Origin: Pleomorphomonas oryzae DSM 16300
Lineage (GTDB): Bacteria; Pseudomonadota; Alphaproteobacteria; Rhizobiales; Pleomorphomonadaceae
NCBI RefSeq assembly: GCF_000422965.1
Contig: NZ_AUHB01000001.1
Span: 1-64,000, forward strand
Length of the DNA: 64,000 nucleotides
Reading direction: 5' to 3'
The notes beneath the pieces are model-generated. The model had not been told where the DNA came from. It saw only the letters and a program-made list of their open reading frames with translations, and searched no databases. Every line of letters begins with the position of its first letter. Within the stretch, counting starts at the first letter, position 1. Shown here one piece after another: positions 27,374 to 35,695 of this stretch. A program made the translations under genes and the position numbers.

Positions 27374-27769
27374 ATGCTCAGAAATCTATTGGGTGCCGCC
27401 ATTTTATCAGCGGTCGCGCTTCAAGCGCTGCCCGCTTCTGCCGGTGGATGCGGAGACACGCAGCCGCCATCGCCTGCCACAAACATTCCAACCGGCATCC
27501 GGTTCACCAATGCCACCCAATATGCGATGCGCATCTATTGGGCGGACTTCGACGGGCAACTGAAAGAATACGCACTGGTTCAGCCGGAAGAGACCGTCGG
27601 CTTCGATACTTACGTGCATCATCGCTGGTATGCGGAACTCTACACGCCGATCGACACCGCCTGCGCCGGCCCAATTTCGGCTCCAGACACAGAAACCTGC
27701 GACATGCGCTTTGTGTTCAATGAGGACACGGGGGAGATCCTCATGGATGGTGGCTATTGCGACAACTGA
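27374..27769 (+). CDS. Secreted protein with a VHL beta-domain-like fold (predicted)
   Basis: This is a 131-residue exported protein. A signal peptide covers residues 1-23 (hydrophobic core, cleavage at ALPASA before GG). The mature part has the pattern FTNATQYAMRIYWADFDG, then EYALVQPEETVGFDTYVHHRW. It resembles the beta domain of von Hippel-Lindau protein (a strand with F-N, then W-x-D/N-FDG, Y, a proline turn, and T/S-Y-x-x-H-x-W). Four cysteines near the ends could form two disulfides. GGGGGA precedes the ATG at about 10 bases. It stands alone between the DUF3563 gene and a broken gene. The VHL call is by eye, and the function is unknown. Confidence 0.65.
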   Translation: MLRNLLGAAILSAVALQALPASAGGCGDTQPPSPATNIPTGIRFTNATQYAMRIYWADFDGQLKEYALVQPEETVGFDTYVHHRWYAELYTPIDTACAGPISAPDTETCDMRFVFNEDTGEILMDGGYCDN

Positions 27770-27794
27770 TAGGGCCAGGTCTCAGGCCTCATGC

Positions 27795-28352
27795 TCAACC
27801 AGGATAGGCATCTGCCGGCGGGCGACATTTTGGATCAAACGCCTGAAGCGTCACTTTTGGCAACGACCTCCGCCCCTTCAGCGGCACCACGCGCTCCACC
27901 CTGCCCTCCATCAGCCGCCGATACCGCCACAGCGCGGCCCGTGCCTTTCCCCATTCGTCCAGCGCCAGCGCGCGGAGCTGGGGTGGGGATGGCGGAAAGG
28001 AGAGGTTCGGCTTGTCGGCGAGGACGGCCACCTCGCCCTTGAGCCAGCGCTTGGCAGCAGCCTCGACCGTCCAAGCCGGCACGTCCTCAAGGGCGATCTC
28101 ATAGGCCTCCGAGCGGGCATCTATGACGGCTTCGCTGATGTTGCTAGCGGGAAACACCACGAGGAGCTTGGCGGCCTCCTGAAGCGCCGCCACGGAACCG
28201 GGCTTGGCCTCGGCACGCGGCGCAACTTCATCGACCAACCGCGACAAGATCGATCGTTCGTCCGGGGTAAGCGCCCGGCTCAAGGTCGGGGTCCGACTCG
28301 CCGCCTCCTCTGGCCGCAAGGTGCGCTCCAGCTCGGCGAGCGAAGGCGGCAA
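27795..28352 (-). pseudogene. Downstream (C-terminal) part of a frameshifted phage-type hypothetical gene
   Basis: This is an open frame of 185 codons (TTG start if read alone). It has no ribosome site of note and begins SLAELERTLRP after a proline-rich stretch. Later it has ALEDVPAWTVEAAAKRWLKGE and SPPQLRALALDEW, the sort of sequence seen in replication-linked hypothetical proteins of rhizobial prophages. The frame stays open upstream of the TTG with sensible proline-rich sequence that overlaps the neighbouring frame. I therefore read it as the C-terminal half of the gene starting at 29046, separated by a frameshift near 28350-28420. Alternatively it is a separate overlapping gene. Confidence 0.45.
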
Positions 28353-29046
28353 GGATAGCGTCTTGGGGTGAGGTTGCGGCTGGACGGGAAGTGCTGCGGG
28401 ACGTGCGGGAGAGTTGGACAGGGTTCGGCTCCGGTGCGGGTTTCAGGCGGGTGTCGCGGGCTTGGTAGACGGCTTTGGTGAAGTAGCTCCAGGAACGGAT
28501 GCTCGACGGTCTGGCACGGCTGCATCGGGCCTGGATGGTCGGGAGGATATCGGCCTTGAGGTCGCAGCCATTGCGGATCCAGTTCATCGGATCGGAGAGC
28601 ACGAGCAGCCCCGGCGCCGAGGCGGGCTTGGCCAGCGCCCTCCCCCCGGCATCGGCCAGCTCACGAGCCAACGTTTCGCCATCCGGCTCCGAGATCGGCC
28701 CGGAAGTCGGCCCAGGAATCGGCATCGAGGCCGACATCGGTTCCATCACCGGTTCTGAAGCCGTGTCGCGCGCCTCATCCGGTGTAGTCTGGGGGGATAT
28801 AGGGGGGTGTTTGGGGGTGTGGGGGAAAGAGGGGGGACGGGGGGTGTCGGATGACTGACCGGTGACCGTCGCGTGACCGTCACGCTTCCTGTCCCTCTCA
28901 CGCTGCTGGCGCTTGCGCTCGGTCGCCCTGGCGCGCCGCTCGGCCTCGACAACCAGCCCTTCCTCAACTGCACGAACGGCGATGACGATGGCATCGATCG
29001 GGGCACCAGTGGCCGCCAGTTCTTCGATGAGGCGGGCGATGCTCAT
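28228..29046 (-). pseudogene. Upstream (N-terminal) part of a frameshifted phage-type hypothetical gene
   Basis: ATG 29046 (MSIARLIEELAATGAP) has AGGGCGAG just upstream. The 272-codon frame has an N-terminal helical part, a basic ERKRQQRERDRKRDG stretch, a long Pro/Ser/Thr-rich linker and a WIRNGCDLKADILPTI segment. This layout is common in phage or plasmid replication-associated proteins of Rhizobiales. Its last 40 codons overlap the other frame and lose that character, which suggests a frameshift there. No integrase or other phage gene is nearby. Confidence 0.45.
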
Positions 29047-29475
29047 TGCTCGCCCTGACTTGCCCGTATCTGCACGTCCGCCTCCCGGTATGAAAGGGAA
29101 TTTGCCCAACATTGCAAGGGCGTAGGTGCGCTTGCGGTGTGGTCTATTCATAGGGGAGGAAGGTTGGCGTGCTGAAACGAGGCGCCCAGATAGGGCGCTC
29201 ATCGCCAGCTTTGGAAAGACGAGCAAGGCCGGCGTTCAAAGAACGCCCACCCCACCCGCTATCGCGCGCAATCTCTATCGCGGAGAACGGACCGCTCCAG
29301 CCATTGATGCCGACGTCTACCCCGGGAGAGACTGTCATGCCGAGATTCTAGCCGCTGTCGAACACGAGACAGGCTACGTTCAGGACACAGATACTTATGA
29401 CGTCTGCCGGCAAATGGATTTCAAGACCAACGCTAGATTAATTCTTTACGACAGGCCCCATCCCGTGCCCCATGG
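29047..29475. other. Intergenic spacer in accessory region
   Basis: About 430 bases. A 64-codon minus-strand frame (29144-29338) and part of a plus-strand frame occupy it, but neither has family features or a clear ribosome site. I see no RNA gene. Confidence 0.35.
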
Positions 29476-30726
29476 CTACTTCCTGGAGGCTCGGGAAACC
29501 CGAGCCAGGAAAGTCAATACTCTGCCGATCTTCGCTCGTAAACCTTTCGCAGGCTTCGCATGCAAAGTAACGGCCGTCGCACGATTAGCCGACGCTGCGA
29601 GGCCCCTTACTCTGACTACATCTTCGGAGTTTGCGCGAGCCGGTGATATTCTCTCCAAATATTCCAGCGCTATGTCCGGGCGTGCTTCAGCGAATTCCGC
29701 CGCGATTTCCAGAGCGCAATCGTCTATTTTCTCTTGCGAGATGAAGTGATCGAAAATTAGTCGCGATGCCTGCACCCGGCCACTGGCAATAGCCTTTTTT
29801 GCTGCCGAAACCGCTCTTTTAGTCCGCTCCTCCGTCGTTTCGGCTCGCGTCAGGACGGCGTAGTAGTTAGCGGCCTTAACCTTGTCATTACCCTGAAGAC
29901 TGTTAAAGCGCTTCTCATCCTCGTGGTAACGACGACGAAACTCGCCAACGGCTGCTTCTGATCGTTCTCGCGAATTGTTGACGAAATAGTCGTATTCCTG
30001 AAGATCTAATTCGTACTTGCCAAGGTCATCATCGATCACAACCATGTTTTCTGTTGTAAGCAGAAATCTCAGTGAATCCGGCGAGCGAGCGTTTATATGC
30101 CCATAACTTGGGCCTAGTGCATGGTAAACCTCGTCGTGCAAAACGTTACAGTCCATAGGTATTTCAATAACTTGGAATTTTGAGACACGCAAAATCTCGC
30201 GCAGGAGCGCTCGTTCATGCTCCACGTGTTCCAGGACGTGTGAGAGCACTACTAAATCAAATGCATTGTCTTGGAAGGGAAGACTGTAGCCATCGAAGAC
30301 CTGGCATGAACGCAGACCACTAATGTTCTGCTCCAGAATGACCTCTACGCCCGATTTCGATATTTCGACTGCATGCATGTTATCGCAAAAGTGTTTATCA
30401 GAAAGCGAGCGAAGAATAGCACCATCACCGGCCCCGACCTCAAGAAGACTCTCGGGCTTGATACCGTTTCTGTCGCAAAGCGCGATGACATGCCCGGCTT
30501 TCCCCTTTGAACCGAGCAATCTCCATGCTGTCGGTTTCTCGTAAGTGGTCTCCTCAACGACCACATTGATGTGAAGTTCCGGCATTGTGGAGTCGCTCCC
30601 CTCCCTGAAACACAGCCGGACACTATCCAGGTCAGCCATACGGCGCAAGCTTATGGCGCCTAAGAGGAAACTGCTTTCATCCCATCCGAACCGGAATGTC
30701 GGACGGGCGGAAGAGGTTCGCTTCAA
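29476..30726 (-). CDS. SAM-dependent methyltransferase (class I) with C-terminal extension
   Basis: The protein has up to 416 residues; the true start may be one of several Met codons in the first 50. The SAM site LLEVGAGDGAILRSL is at about residues 92-106. An acidic strand end follows near 118 (HAVEIS), then the LVVLSHVLEHVEHE motif typical of Methyltransf_11/23 enzymes. The last 150 residues are helical and repeat-like, ending in a basic tail. Substrate unknown; linkage to glycan or surface modification is common for this type. Its base composition is less GC-rich than its neighbours, and AT-rich DNA precedes it, so it may be acquired. Confidence 0.75.
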   Translation of the reverse strand: MKRTSSARPTFRFGWDESSFLLGAISLRRMADLDSVRLCFREGSDSTMPELHINVVVEETTYEKPTAWRLLGSKGKAGHVIALCDRNGIKPESLLEVGAGDGAILRSLSDKHFCDNMHAVEISKSGVEVILEQNISGLRSCQVFDGYSLPFQDNAFDLVVLSHVLEHVEHERALLREILRVSKFQVIEIPMDCNVLHDEVYHALGPSYGHINARSPDSLRFLLTTENMVVIDDDLGKYELDLQEYDYFVNNSRERSEAAVGEFRRRYHEDEKRFNSLQGNDKVKAANYYAVLTRAETTEERTKRAVSAAKKAIASGRVQASRLIFDHFISQEKIDDCALEIAAEFAEARPDIALEYLERISPARANSEDVVRVRGLAASANRATAVTLHAKPAKGLRAKIGRVLTFLARVSRASRK

Positions 30727-30997
30727 ATCAAGTCCGAGATAATAAACGTTCTGTACAAACTACCTATATAAAAGCATTAACAGCGCATTATTCAGTTAAT
30801 CTAAAGATCACATTAATTCACCACCCAGTAGATTCAGCGTCTACAGCCCCAAAATCATGAATAACATCTATATACAAACCTGATTATAAATCCTAGATAT
30901 GCGGAAATGACATTGCTTTACAGCACAATAATATCGCCAATCCAAACCTATACGAGGATTTCCCGCAACGCACATGCACTGAATTGACAGAGAATTT
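30727..30997. other. AT-rich spacer between methyltransferase and tRNA-Gly
   Basis: About 270 bases of strikingly AT-rich DNA (TATATAAAAGCATTAAC and similar runs) in an otherwise GC-rich window. It probably contains the methyltransferase promoter. Together with the adjacent tRNA gene it marks the edge of a likely acquired segment. No att-like repeat of the tRNA-Gly 3' end was found in this window. Confidence 0.5.
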
Positions 30998-31071
30998 TGG
31001 AGCGGGTGAAGGGAATCGAACCCTCGTATTCAGCTTGGAAGGCTGCTGCTCTACCATTGAGCTACACCCGC
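30998..31071 (-). tRNA. tRNA-Gly (TCC)
   Basis: A 74-base cloverleaf with encoded CCA. The acceptor GCGGGTG pairs with CACCCGC, the D arm is AGCTCAATGGTAGAGC, the anticodon loop is CTTCCAA (anticodon TCC) and the T loop is TTCGATT. The accessory region lies immediately beyond its 3' end. Confidence 0.97.
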
Positions 31072-31083
31072 TTCGAGGCGGGA

Positions 31084-31112
31084 TGTTTAGGGAGACGCGG
31101 GCGGCTTGTCAA
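31084..31112 (-). promoter_or_regulatory. Predicted promoter of tRNA-Gly
   Basis: TTGACA (rc 31107-31112), a 17-base spacer, then TAAACA (rc 31084-31089) lie 13 bases before the tRNA 5' end. The -35 touches the last codon and stop of the upstream aminotransferase gene. Confidence 0.7.
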
Positions 31113-32146
31113 CGGCGGAGGGCGGCGGTGAGGGCCGAGATCATGGCATGCACCACGGCCGGATCGGCGCGGCGGCCGGTGTGGTTGAGGCGGATGAGGC
31201 GGTCGGCTCCCGCTCCGACACCCAGAGAGAATTCCGGGTCGCTGGCTCTGAGGCGTTCGAGGAGCTGGACGATGTCGATATCGGCCGGCACCGCAAAAGT
31301 CGTGACCAGATGCGAGCCTTCCTCCTGTGACGCCCAAGGCGTCAGGCCGAGCGCCTCCAGGCCGTCGCGGGCGGCGGTGGCGGCTTCGCTGTGGCGGTCG
31401 ATGATGGCGTCGATTCCCTCGGCCTCTACCCGGTCGAGCGCAGCGGCTAGCGCCCAGAGTTCTAGCGGCGACGGCGTGCCCGGCAGCGCACCCCTGCCAG
31501 CGTCGAGCCAAAGGCGTTTCTGGTCGACGAGCGACAGTGTCGAGGTAACAGGGGCATCGGGCCAGTCGATCTCGATCCAGGCGCGCTGGCTGACGGCGAC
31601 GGCGGAGATGCCGGCCGGCCCGGCCAACGCTTTCTGCGGGCCAGCCACGACAATGTCGGCCCCCATCGCGTCGGCGGCGAGGGGATGTCCACCCAGCGAA
31701 GCCACCGCATCGACCACCGTCAGCATGTCGCGCTCGCGGGCAAGGCGCAGGATGGCCTCCAACGGGTTGCAGATGCCGCTCGCCGATTCCGCATGCACCA
31801 CCGCCAGCAGCCTGGCATCGGGATGGGCGTCGAGCGCTGCCGCCACCGCCCGCGCACTGATCGGCCTTGCCGCTTCGGCGCGGATCTCGATGACGTTGGC
31901 GCCGGCCCGCCGCAGCCAGCGGCCAAACCAGATGCCATAGGGGCTGGTGACGATGTTGATGGCCTTGACGCCTGGCCGGCCGAGGCTGGCCGCCACGGCT
32001 TCGAGCGCCACCACCGCCTCGGCCTGGATGAGCAGCACGTCGCCCGACGTGCCGATCAGCCGGGCGAAACGGTCGGCGAGGCCGGCGACGCGGTCGGCGG
32101 GAAAGGCTGGCGGATCGAGAAGGGCGGCGGGGTCGAAATCGCTCAT
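31109..32146 (-). CDS. Class V aminotransferase (alanine/serine-glyoxylate type), PLP enzyme
   Basis: A 345-residue fold-type I PLP enzyme. The cofactor aspartate lies in VVDAVASLGG (about 168) and the Schiff-base lysine in VAGPQKALAGPAG (about 191), as in AGXT, PucG and PhnW relatives. The C-terminal GVGAGADRLIRLNHTGR carries the substrate-carboxylate arginine. The donor and acceptor cannot be told from motifs. Its start overlaps the stop of the upstream ABC ATPase (ATGA, 32143-32146), so it is the last gene of the transporter operon and probably acts on the imported compound. Confidence 0.85.
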   Translation of the reverse strand: MSDFDPAALLDPPAFPADRVAGLADRFARLIGTSGDVLLIQAEAVVALEAVAASLGRPGVKAINIVTSPYGIWFGRWLRRAGANVIEIRAEAARPISARAVAAALDAHPDARLLAVVHAESASGICNPLEAILRLARERDMLTVVDAVASLGGHPLAADAMGADIVVAGPQKALAGPAGISAVAVSQRAWIEIDWPDAPVTSTLSLVDQKRLWLDAGRGALPGTPSPLELWALAAALDRVEAEGIDAIIDRHSEAATAARDGLEALGLTPWASQEEGSHLVTTFAVPADIDIVQLLERLRASDPEFSLGVGAGADRLIRLNHTGRRADPAVVHAMISALTAALRR

Positions 32147-32928
32147 GCTCTGGGCTCCCTCTTGAGGCGCGGCACGGCGTCGATCAGATCCAGAAGGGTG
32201 TCGGAAGACGGCACGGCCAGAACATTCGCAGCCGGTCCTTCCTCGACGATGCGTCCCTCGGCCATCACGGCGATGCGGTGGGAGACGGCGCGCACCACCG
32301 CGAGGTCGTGCGAGATGAAGAGATAGGCGACGCCGGTTTCCCGCTGCAGGCCGACCAACAGCTCCAGGATGCGCCCGCGCACCGAAACGTCGAGCGCCGA
32401 CACCGCCTCGTCGAGGACGACAAGGCGCGGCCGGACGGCGATGGCGCGGGCGATGGCCACCCGCTGGCGCTGGCCGCCGGAGATGTCGCGGATCGACCGG
32501 TCCATCAGGCCGGACGGCAGGCCGACGCGGTCGACGAGGCGGGCCACTTCGGCGGCGCGCTCCGCCTTGGGAACCACGGAGTGGATGCGCAAGGCGTCGG
32601 CAACGACGCCGCCCACCGTGGCGCGCGGGTTGAAAGCGGCGAGCGGGTCCTGAAACACCATCTGCATGTGCCGCCGGGCGGCGCGCAGGCGGCCGCCGCC
32701 GAGCGCCAGCCAGTCGTCGCCCAGGAAGGCGATGGAGCCGCTCTCCGGCGCGATGAGGCGGGTCAGCACGCGCGCCAGCGTCGACTTGCCGCAGCCTGAG
32801 CCGCCGACCAGCCCCAGCGTTTCTCCGGGGGCGATGGTCAGCGACACGTCGTCGAGCGCGGTGACATGGCGGCCGCCGCTCGTAAAGGTTCGGCTGAGGT
32901 CGCGGGCGATGAGGAGCGGTTCGGTCAT
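32143..32928 (-). CDS. ABC transporter ATP-binding protein (Dpp/Opp/Nik F-type)
   Basis: 261 residues. Walker A is GGSGCGKST at about 42-50, the signature ISGGQRQRVAIARA near 150, and Walker B LVVLDEAVSALD follows. The short C-terminus and homology pattern fit the second ATPase of peptide/nickel/opine importers. It overlaps the preceding ATPase gene by 4 bases (32925-32928) and the aminotransferase gene by 4, so translation is coupled along the operon. Confidence 0.9.
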   Translation of the reverse strand: MTEPLLIARDLSRTFTSGGRHVTALDDVSLTIAPGETLGLVGGSGCGKSTLARVLTRLIAPESGSIAFLGDDWLALGGGRLRAARRHMQMVFQDPLAAFNPRATVGGVVADALRIHSVVPKAERAAEVARLVDRVGLPSGLMDRSIRDISGGQRQRVAIARAIAVRPRLVVLDEAVSALDVSVRGRILELLVGLQRETGVAYLFISHDLAVVRAVSHRIAVMAEGRIVEEGPAANVLAVPSSDTLLDLIDAVPRLKREPRA

Positions 32929-33707
32929 GGCGCCTCCCCGATGAGGGGTGGTGTGGCCAGATCGATATGGGCTGCTATCAGCGCCGCCGTCTCGGCTGCC
33001 TTGGGAGCGGCAACTACTTGGGCGGCCGGTCCCAGTTCGACGAGGCGTCCCTCGGCCATCACCGCGACACGGTCGGCGATGCCGGAGGCCAGCGCCAGAT
33101 CGTGGGTGACGAACACCAGCGTCATGCCATCGGCGCGCACCAGTTCGACGAGGAGATCGACGATGGCCGCCTGCACCAGCACGTCGAGCGCCGAGGTCAC
33201 CTCGTCGGCGATCAACAGGCGCGGCCGGGCGGCGATGGCGGCGGCGATGGCCACCCGCTGGCGCTGGCCGCCGGAGAGCTGATGCGGATAGGCGCGGGCG
33301 ATGCGCTGCGGCTCCGGCAGGTGAACGCGGGTGAGCAGGCGCACGGCTTTGGCGTCAGCAGCGCGGCGGCTGAGGCCGAGATGGCGGCGCGCGCCCTCCC
33401 CCACCTGCTCGCCAATGCTGAGCACCGGGTTGAGGCTGGAGCCGGGGTCCTGGAACACATAGCCGATGTCGCGGCCGGCGCGCGGCGCGCCATCGAGGCC
33501 GGGCCAGCGAAGGGTGCCGGCAACCTCCGTCCGTTCAGGCAGCAGGCCGGCAATGGCGCGGGCCAGGGTCGATTTGCCGGAGCCGCTTTCGCCGATGATC
33601 GCCAGGATTTCCCCCGCCTCGATATCGAGCGACAGGCCGGTGAGCGCCGGTGCTGGGGCGCGGCGATAGGTGACGGTGAGATCGGAGAGGCTGGCGAGCG
33701 TCGTCAT
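32925..33707 (-). CDS. ABC transporter ATP-binding protein (Dpp/Opp/Nik D-type)
   Basis: 260 residues with Walker A GESGSGKST at about 38-46, signature LSGGQRQRVAIAAA near 145, and Walker B LLIADEVTSALD. It pairs with the adjoining ATPase to drive the two permeases. It overlaps the permease gene upstream (33704-33707) and the ATPase gene downstream, each by 4 bases. Confidence 0.9.
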   Translation of the reverse strand: MTTLASLSDLTVTYRRAPAPALTGLSLDIEAGEILAIIGESGSGKSTLARAIAGLLPERTEVAGTLRWPGLDGAPRAGRDIGYVFQDPGSSLNPVLSIGEQVGEGARRHLGLSRRAADAKAVRLLTRVHLPEPQRIARAYPHQLSGGQRQRVAIAAAIAARPRLLIADEVTSALDVLVQAAIVDLLVELVRADGMTLVFVTHDLALASGIADRVAVMAEGRLVELGPAAQVVAAPKAAETAALIAAHIDLATPPLIGEAP

Positions 33708-34531
33708 GGCTGCCCTCCCCGCCCCAGCGCCTCGCCGGCCGCCTCGCTGACCAGGTAGACGCCGAGCACGGCGGCGACGAGGCCGATGCCGGGAATAATC
33801 GACAGGAAAGGCGCGGCGCGCAGCACGTTGCGCCCCTCCGCGATCATCGAGCCCCAGGTGACGACGTTGGGGTCGCCGAGGCCGAGGAAGGACAGCGCGG
33901 CTTCGGTGAGGATGGCGGCCGCGACGATCACCGCCGCCAGCGCCAGCACCGGCGGCAGCGCGTTGGGCAGGATCTCCTTGAAGGCGATCTCAAGGGGATG
34001 CATGCCGATGACGCGGGCGGCGGCGACATAGTCGCGCTCGCGGATGCTGAGCACCTCGGCGCGGACCAGACGGGCCGGCTGCGCCCAGGACGACAGGGCG
34101 ATGGCGACGATGACGGTGGGGAGCGAGCCGCCGGCCACCGACACGAAGGCCAGCGCCAGCAGGAATCCGGGCACGATCTGGAAGGCATCGACCACGCGCA
34201 TCAGCGCCTCATCGACCAGCCGGCCGGCAAAGCCGGCGATGGTGCCCACCACCGACCCCAGCAGCACCGAGGCGGCCGCCGCCGCGATGCCGACGATCAG
34301 CGAGGTGCGGGCGCCGTGCAGGAGGCCGGCCAGCACGTCGCGGCCGAGCCGGTCGGTGCCGAACGGCAGCGCCGGATCGGAAAAAGGCGGCAGCAGCGCC
34401 GGGCCGGCGATGCGCAAGGGATCGCCAGGCGATATCCACGGCGCGAGCAGCGCCGCGGCGGCGATGACGGCCAGCAGGACGACGCCCACGGCGCCAGTCG
34501 GGATCGCAAGGAGCCGGCGCAGGAAGCTCAT
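33704..34531 (-). CDS. ABC transporter permease (DppC/NikC type)
   Basis: 275 residues from ATG 34531 (MSFLRRLLAIPTGAVG). The long open frame continues far upstream but only overlaps the sister permease. The family feature FGTDRLGRDVLAGLLHGARTSL is at about residues 56-77. Six or so membrane spans follow, and the EAA loop near YVAAARVIGMHPLEIAFKEILPN contacts the ATPases. It overlaps the upstream permease by 4 bases. Confidence 0.9.
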   Translation of the reverse strand: MSFLRRLLAIPTGAVGVVLLAVIAAAALLAPWISPGDPLRIAGPALLPPFSDPALPFGTDRLGRDVLAGLLHGARTSLIVGIAAAAASVLLGSVVGTIAGFAGRLVDEALMRVVDAFQIVPGFLLALAFVSVAGGSLPTVIVAIALSSWAQPARLVRAEVLSIRERDYVAAARVIGMHPLEIAFKEILPNALPPVLALAAVIVAAAILTEAALSFLGLGDPNVVTWGSMIAEGRNVLRAAPFLSIIPGIGLVAAVLGVYLVSEAAGEALGRGGQP

Positions 34532-35517
34532 CGCACGGCCTCCGAAGCGCCGATGCGCGGGTCGAGCACCGCATAGACGAGATCGACGGCGAGGTTGACC
34601 AGGATCACCAGCACCGCCGACGTCAGGATGATGCCGATGAGGAGCGGCGCATCGCGGCCGGCCACCGCCTCCTGCGCCAGCCGCCCGAAGCCAGGGATGG
34701 CGAACACGCTCTCGATCACCACCGAGCCGCCCAGCATGCCGGCCGATTGCAGGCCGAGCACGGTGACGAGCGGCAGCAGCGCCGCCCTGACAACGTGACG
34801 CCAGACGATGCGGCGGCGCGTCAGGCCCTTGGCGCGTGCCGCCAGCACGAAGTCCTGCCGCCAGACCTCGGCCATGGCGGTGCGCATCACCCGGAGGAAC
34901 AGGGCGAGATAGATGAAGCCGAGCGCGGCCACCGGCAACGCCAGATGGCGGGCGATGTCGAGGGCGCGGGCAAGCCCCTGCTTGCCGGACGCGATGGTCT
35001 CGATACCGGCGATCGGCAGCCACCTGAGCGACACCGAGAACACCAGCACCAGCACGAGCCCCAGCCAGAAGCCGGGAATGGCGTAGAGGGTCAGCGCACC
35101 GATGGAGAGCGCCCGGTCGCGGAAGGAACCGGGACGGCTGCCGGCGACGACGCCGAGCAGCGATCCCAGGCCGAAGGACAAGGCGGTAGCCGATCCCATC
35201 AGCAGCAGCGTGGTCGGCAGGCGTTCGAAAATCAGATCCTTGACCGGCCGTTCGAAGGCCACCGACCAGCCGAGATCGAGCCGGCCGAGCGCCGTGATAT
35301 AGAGGATGAGGCGGGAGAGGAGCGATTGATCGAGCCCATATTGCGCCCGCAAGCCAGCGGCCAGCGCCGCGTCGCCACCACCTGATGACAGCAGATAGGC
35401 ATCGACCGCGTCGCCCGGCGCCGCCTCCAGCAGCAGAAACGTGGCGACCACGACGATCAGCAGCACGGGAACGGCGCTGACCGCCCGCCGCCTGACGAGG
35501 ATCAGGGCGCGATGCAA
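34528..35517 (-). CDS. ABC transporter permease (DppB/NikB type), first gene of operon
   Basis: 329 residues. The likely start is TTG 35517 (read as Met: MHRALILVRRRAVSAVP), with GGGAG 9 bases upstream, and it fits the family N-terminus. The first span is followed by a periplasmic loop with LRAQYGLDQSLLSR, then five spans with the EAA segment VLAARAKGLTRRRIVWRHVVRAA. No substrate-binding protein gene precedes it, which is unusual for this importer family. Confidence 0.88.
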   Translation of the reverse strand: MHRALILVRRRAVSAVPVLLIVVVATFLLLEAAPGDAVDAYLLSSGGGDAALAAGLRAQYGLDQSLLSRLILYITALGRLDLGWSVAFERPVKDLIFERLPTTLLLMGSATALSFGLGSLLGVVAGSRPGSFRDRALSIGALTLYAIPGFWLGLVLVLVFSVSLRWLPIAGIETIASGKQGLARALDIARHLALPVAALGFIYLALFLRVMRTAMAEVWRQDFVLAARAKGLTRRRIVWRHVVRAALLPLVTVLGLQSAGMLGGSVVIESVFAIPGFGRLAQEAVAGRDAPLLIGIILTSAVLVILVNLAVDLVYAVLDPRIGASEAVR

Positions 35518-35540
35518 GCTTCAAGACTCCCGGCGGCTTT

Positions 35541-35564
35541 CTGGCCGAGAGGCCAGACATCTGG
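35541..35564. promoter_or_regulatory. Nested palindromes upstream of the peptide-type ABC operon
   Basis: CTGGCC-GAGA-GGCCAG (35541-35556) overlaps CCAGA-CA-TCTGG (35553-35564). They lie 24-47 bases upstream of the TTG start and could be an operator or alternative stems in the leader. By-eye finding. Confidence 0.35.
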
Positions 35565-35695
35565 AACAGCCCATTTGAAATGCCTAGAGCCGCCGGAAGG
35601 CAAGGAAAAATAATCTCTTTGAGCCCGCCCGTCCCATGCCGTTGCGCGGCTCCTGGAAAGCAGCCATCGTCTGCTCCGCCAGCGGAGACAGCCAA

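Noticed and set aside
29126-29749. A 207-codon plus-strand frame in the accessory region
   Set aside because: Half of it is antisense to the methyltransferase and there is no family feature or ribosome site.
30998-31071. tRNA-Gly as the attachment site of an identifiable genomic island
   Set aside because: I found no second copy of its 3' end in the window and no integrase, so only a weak suggestion of past integration is retained.
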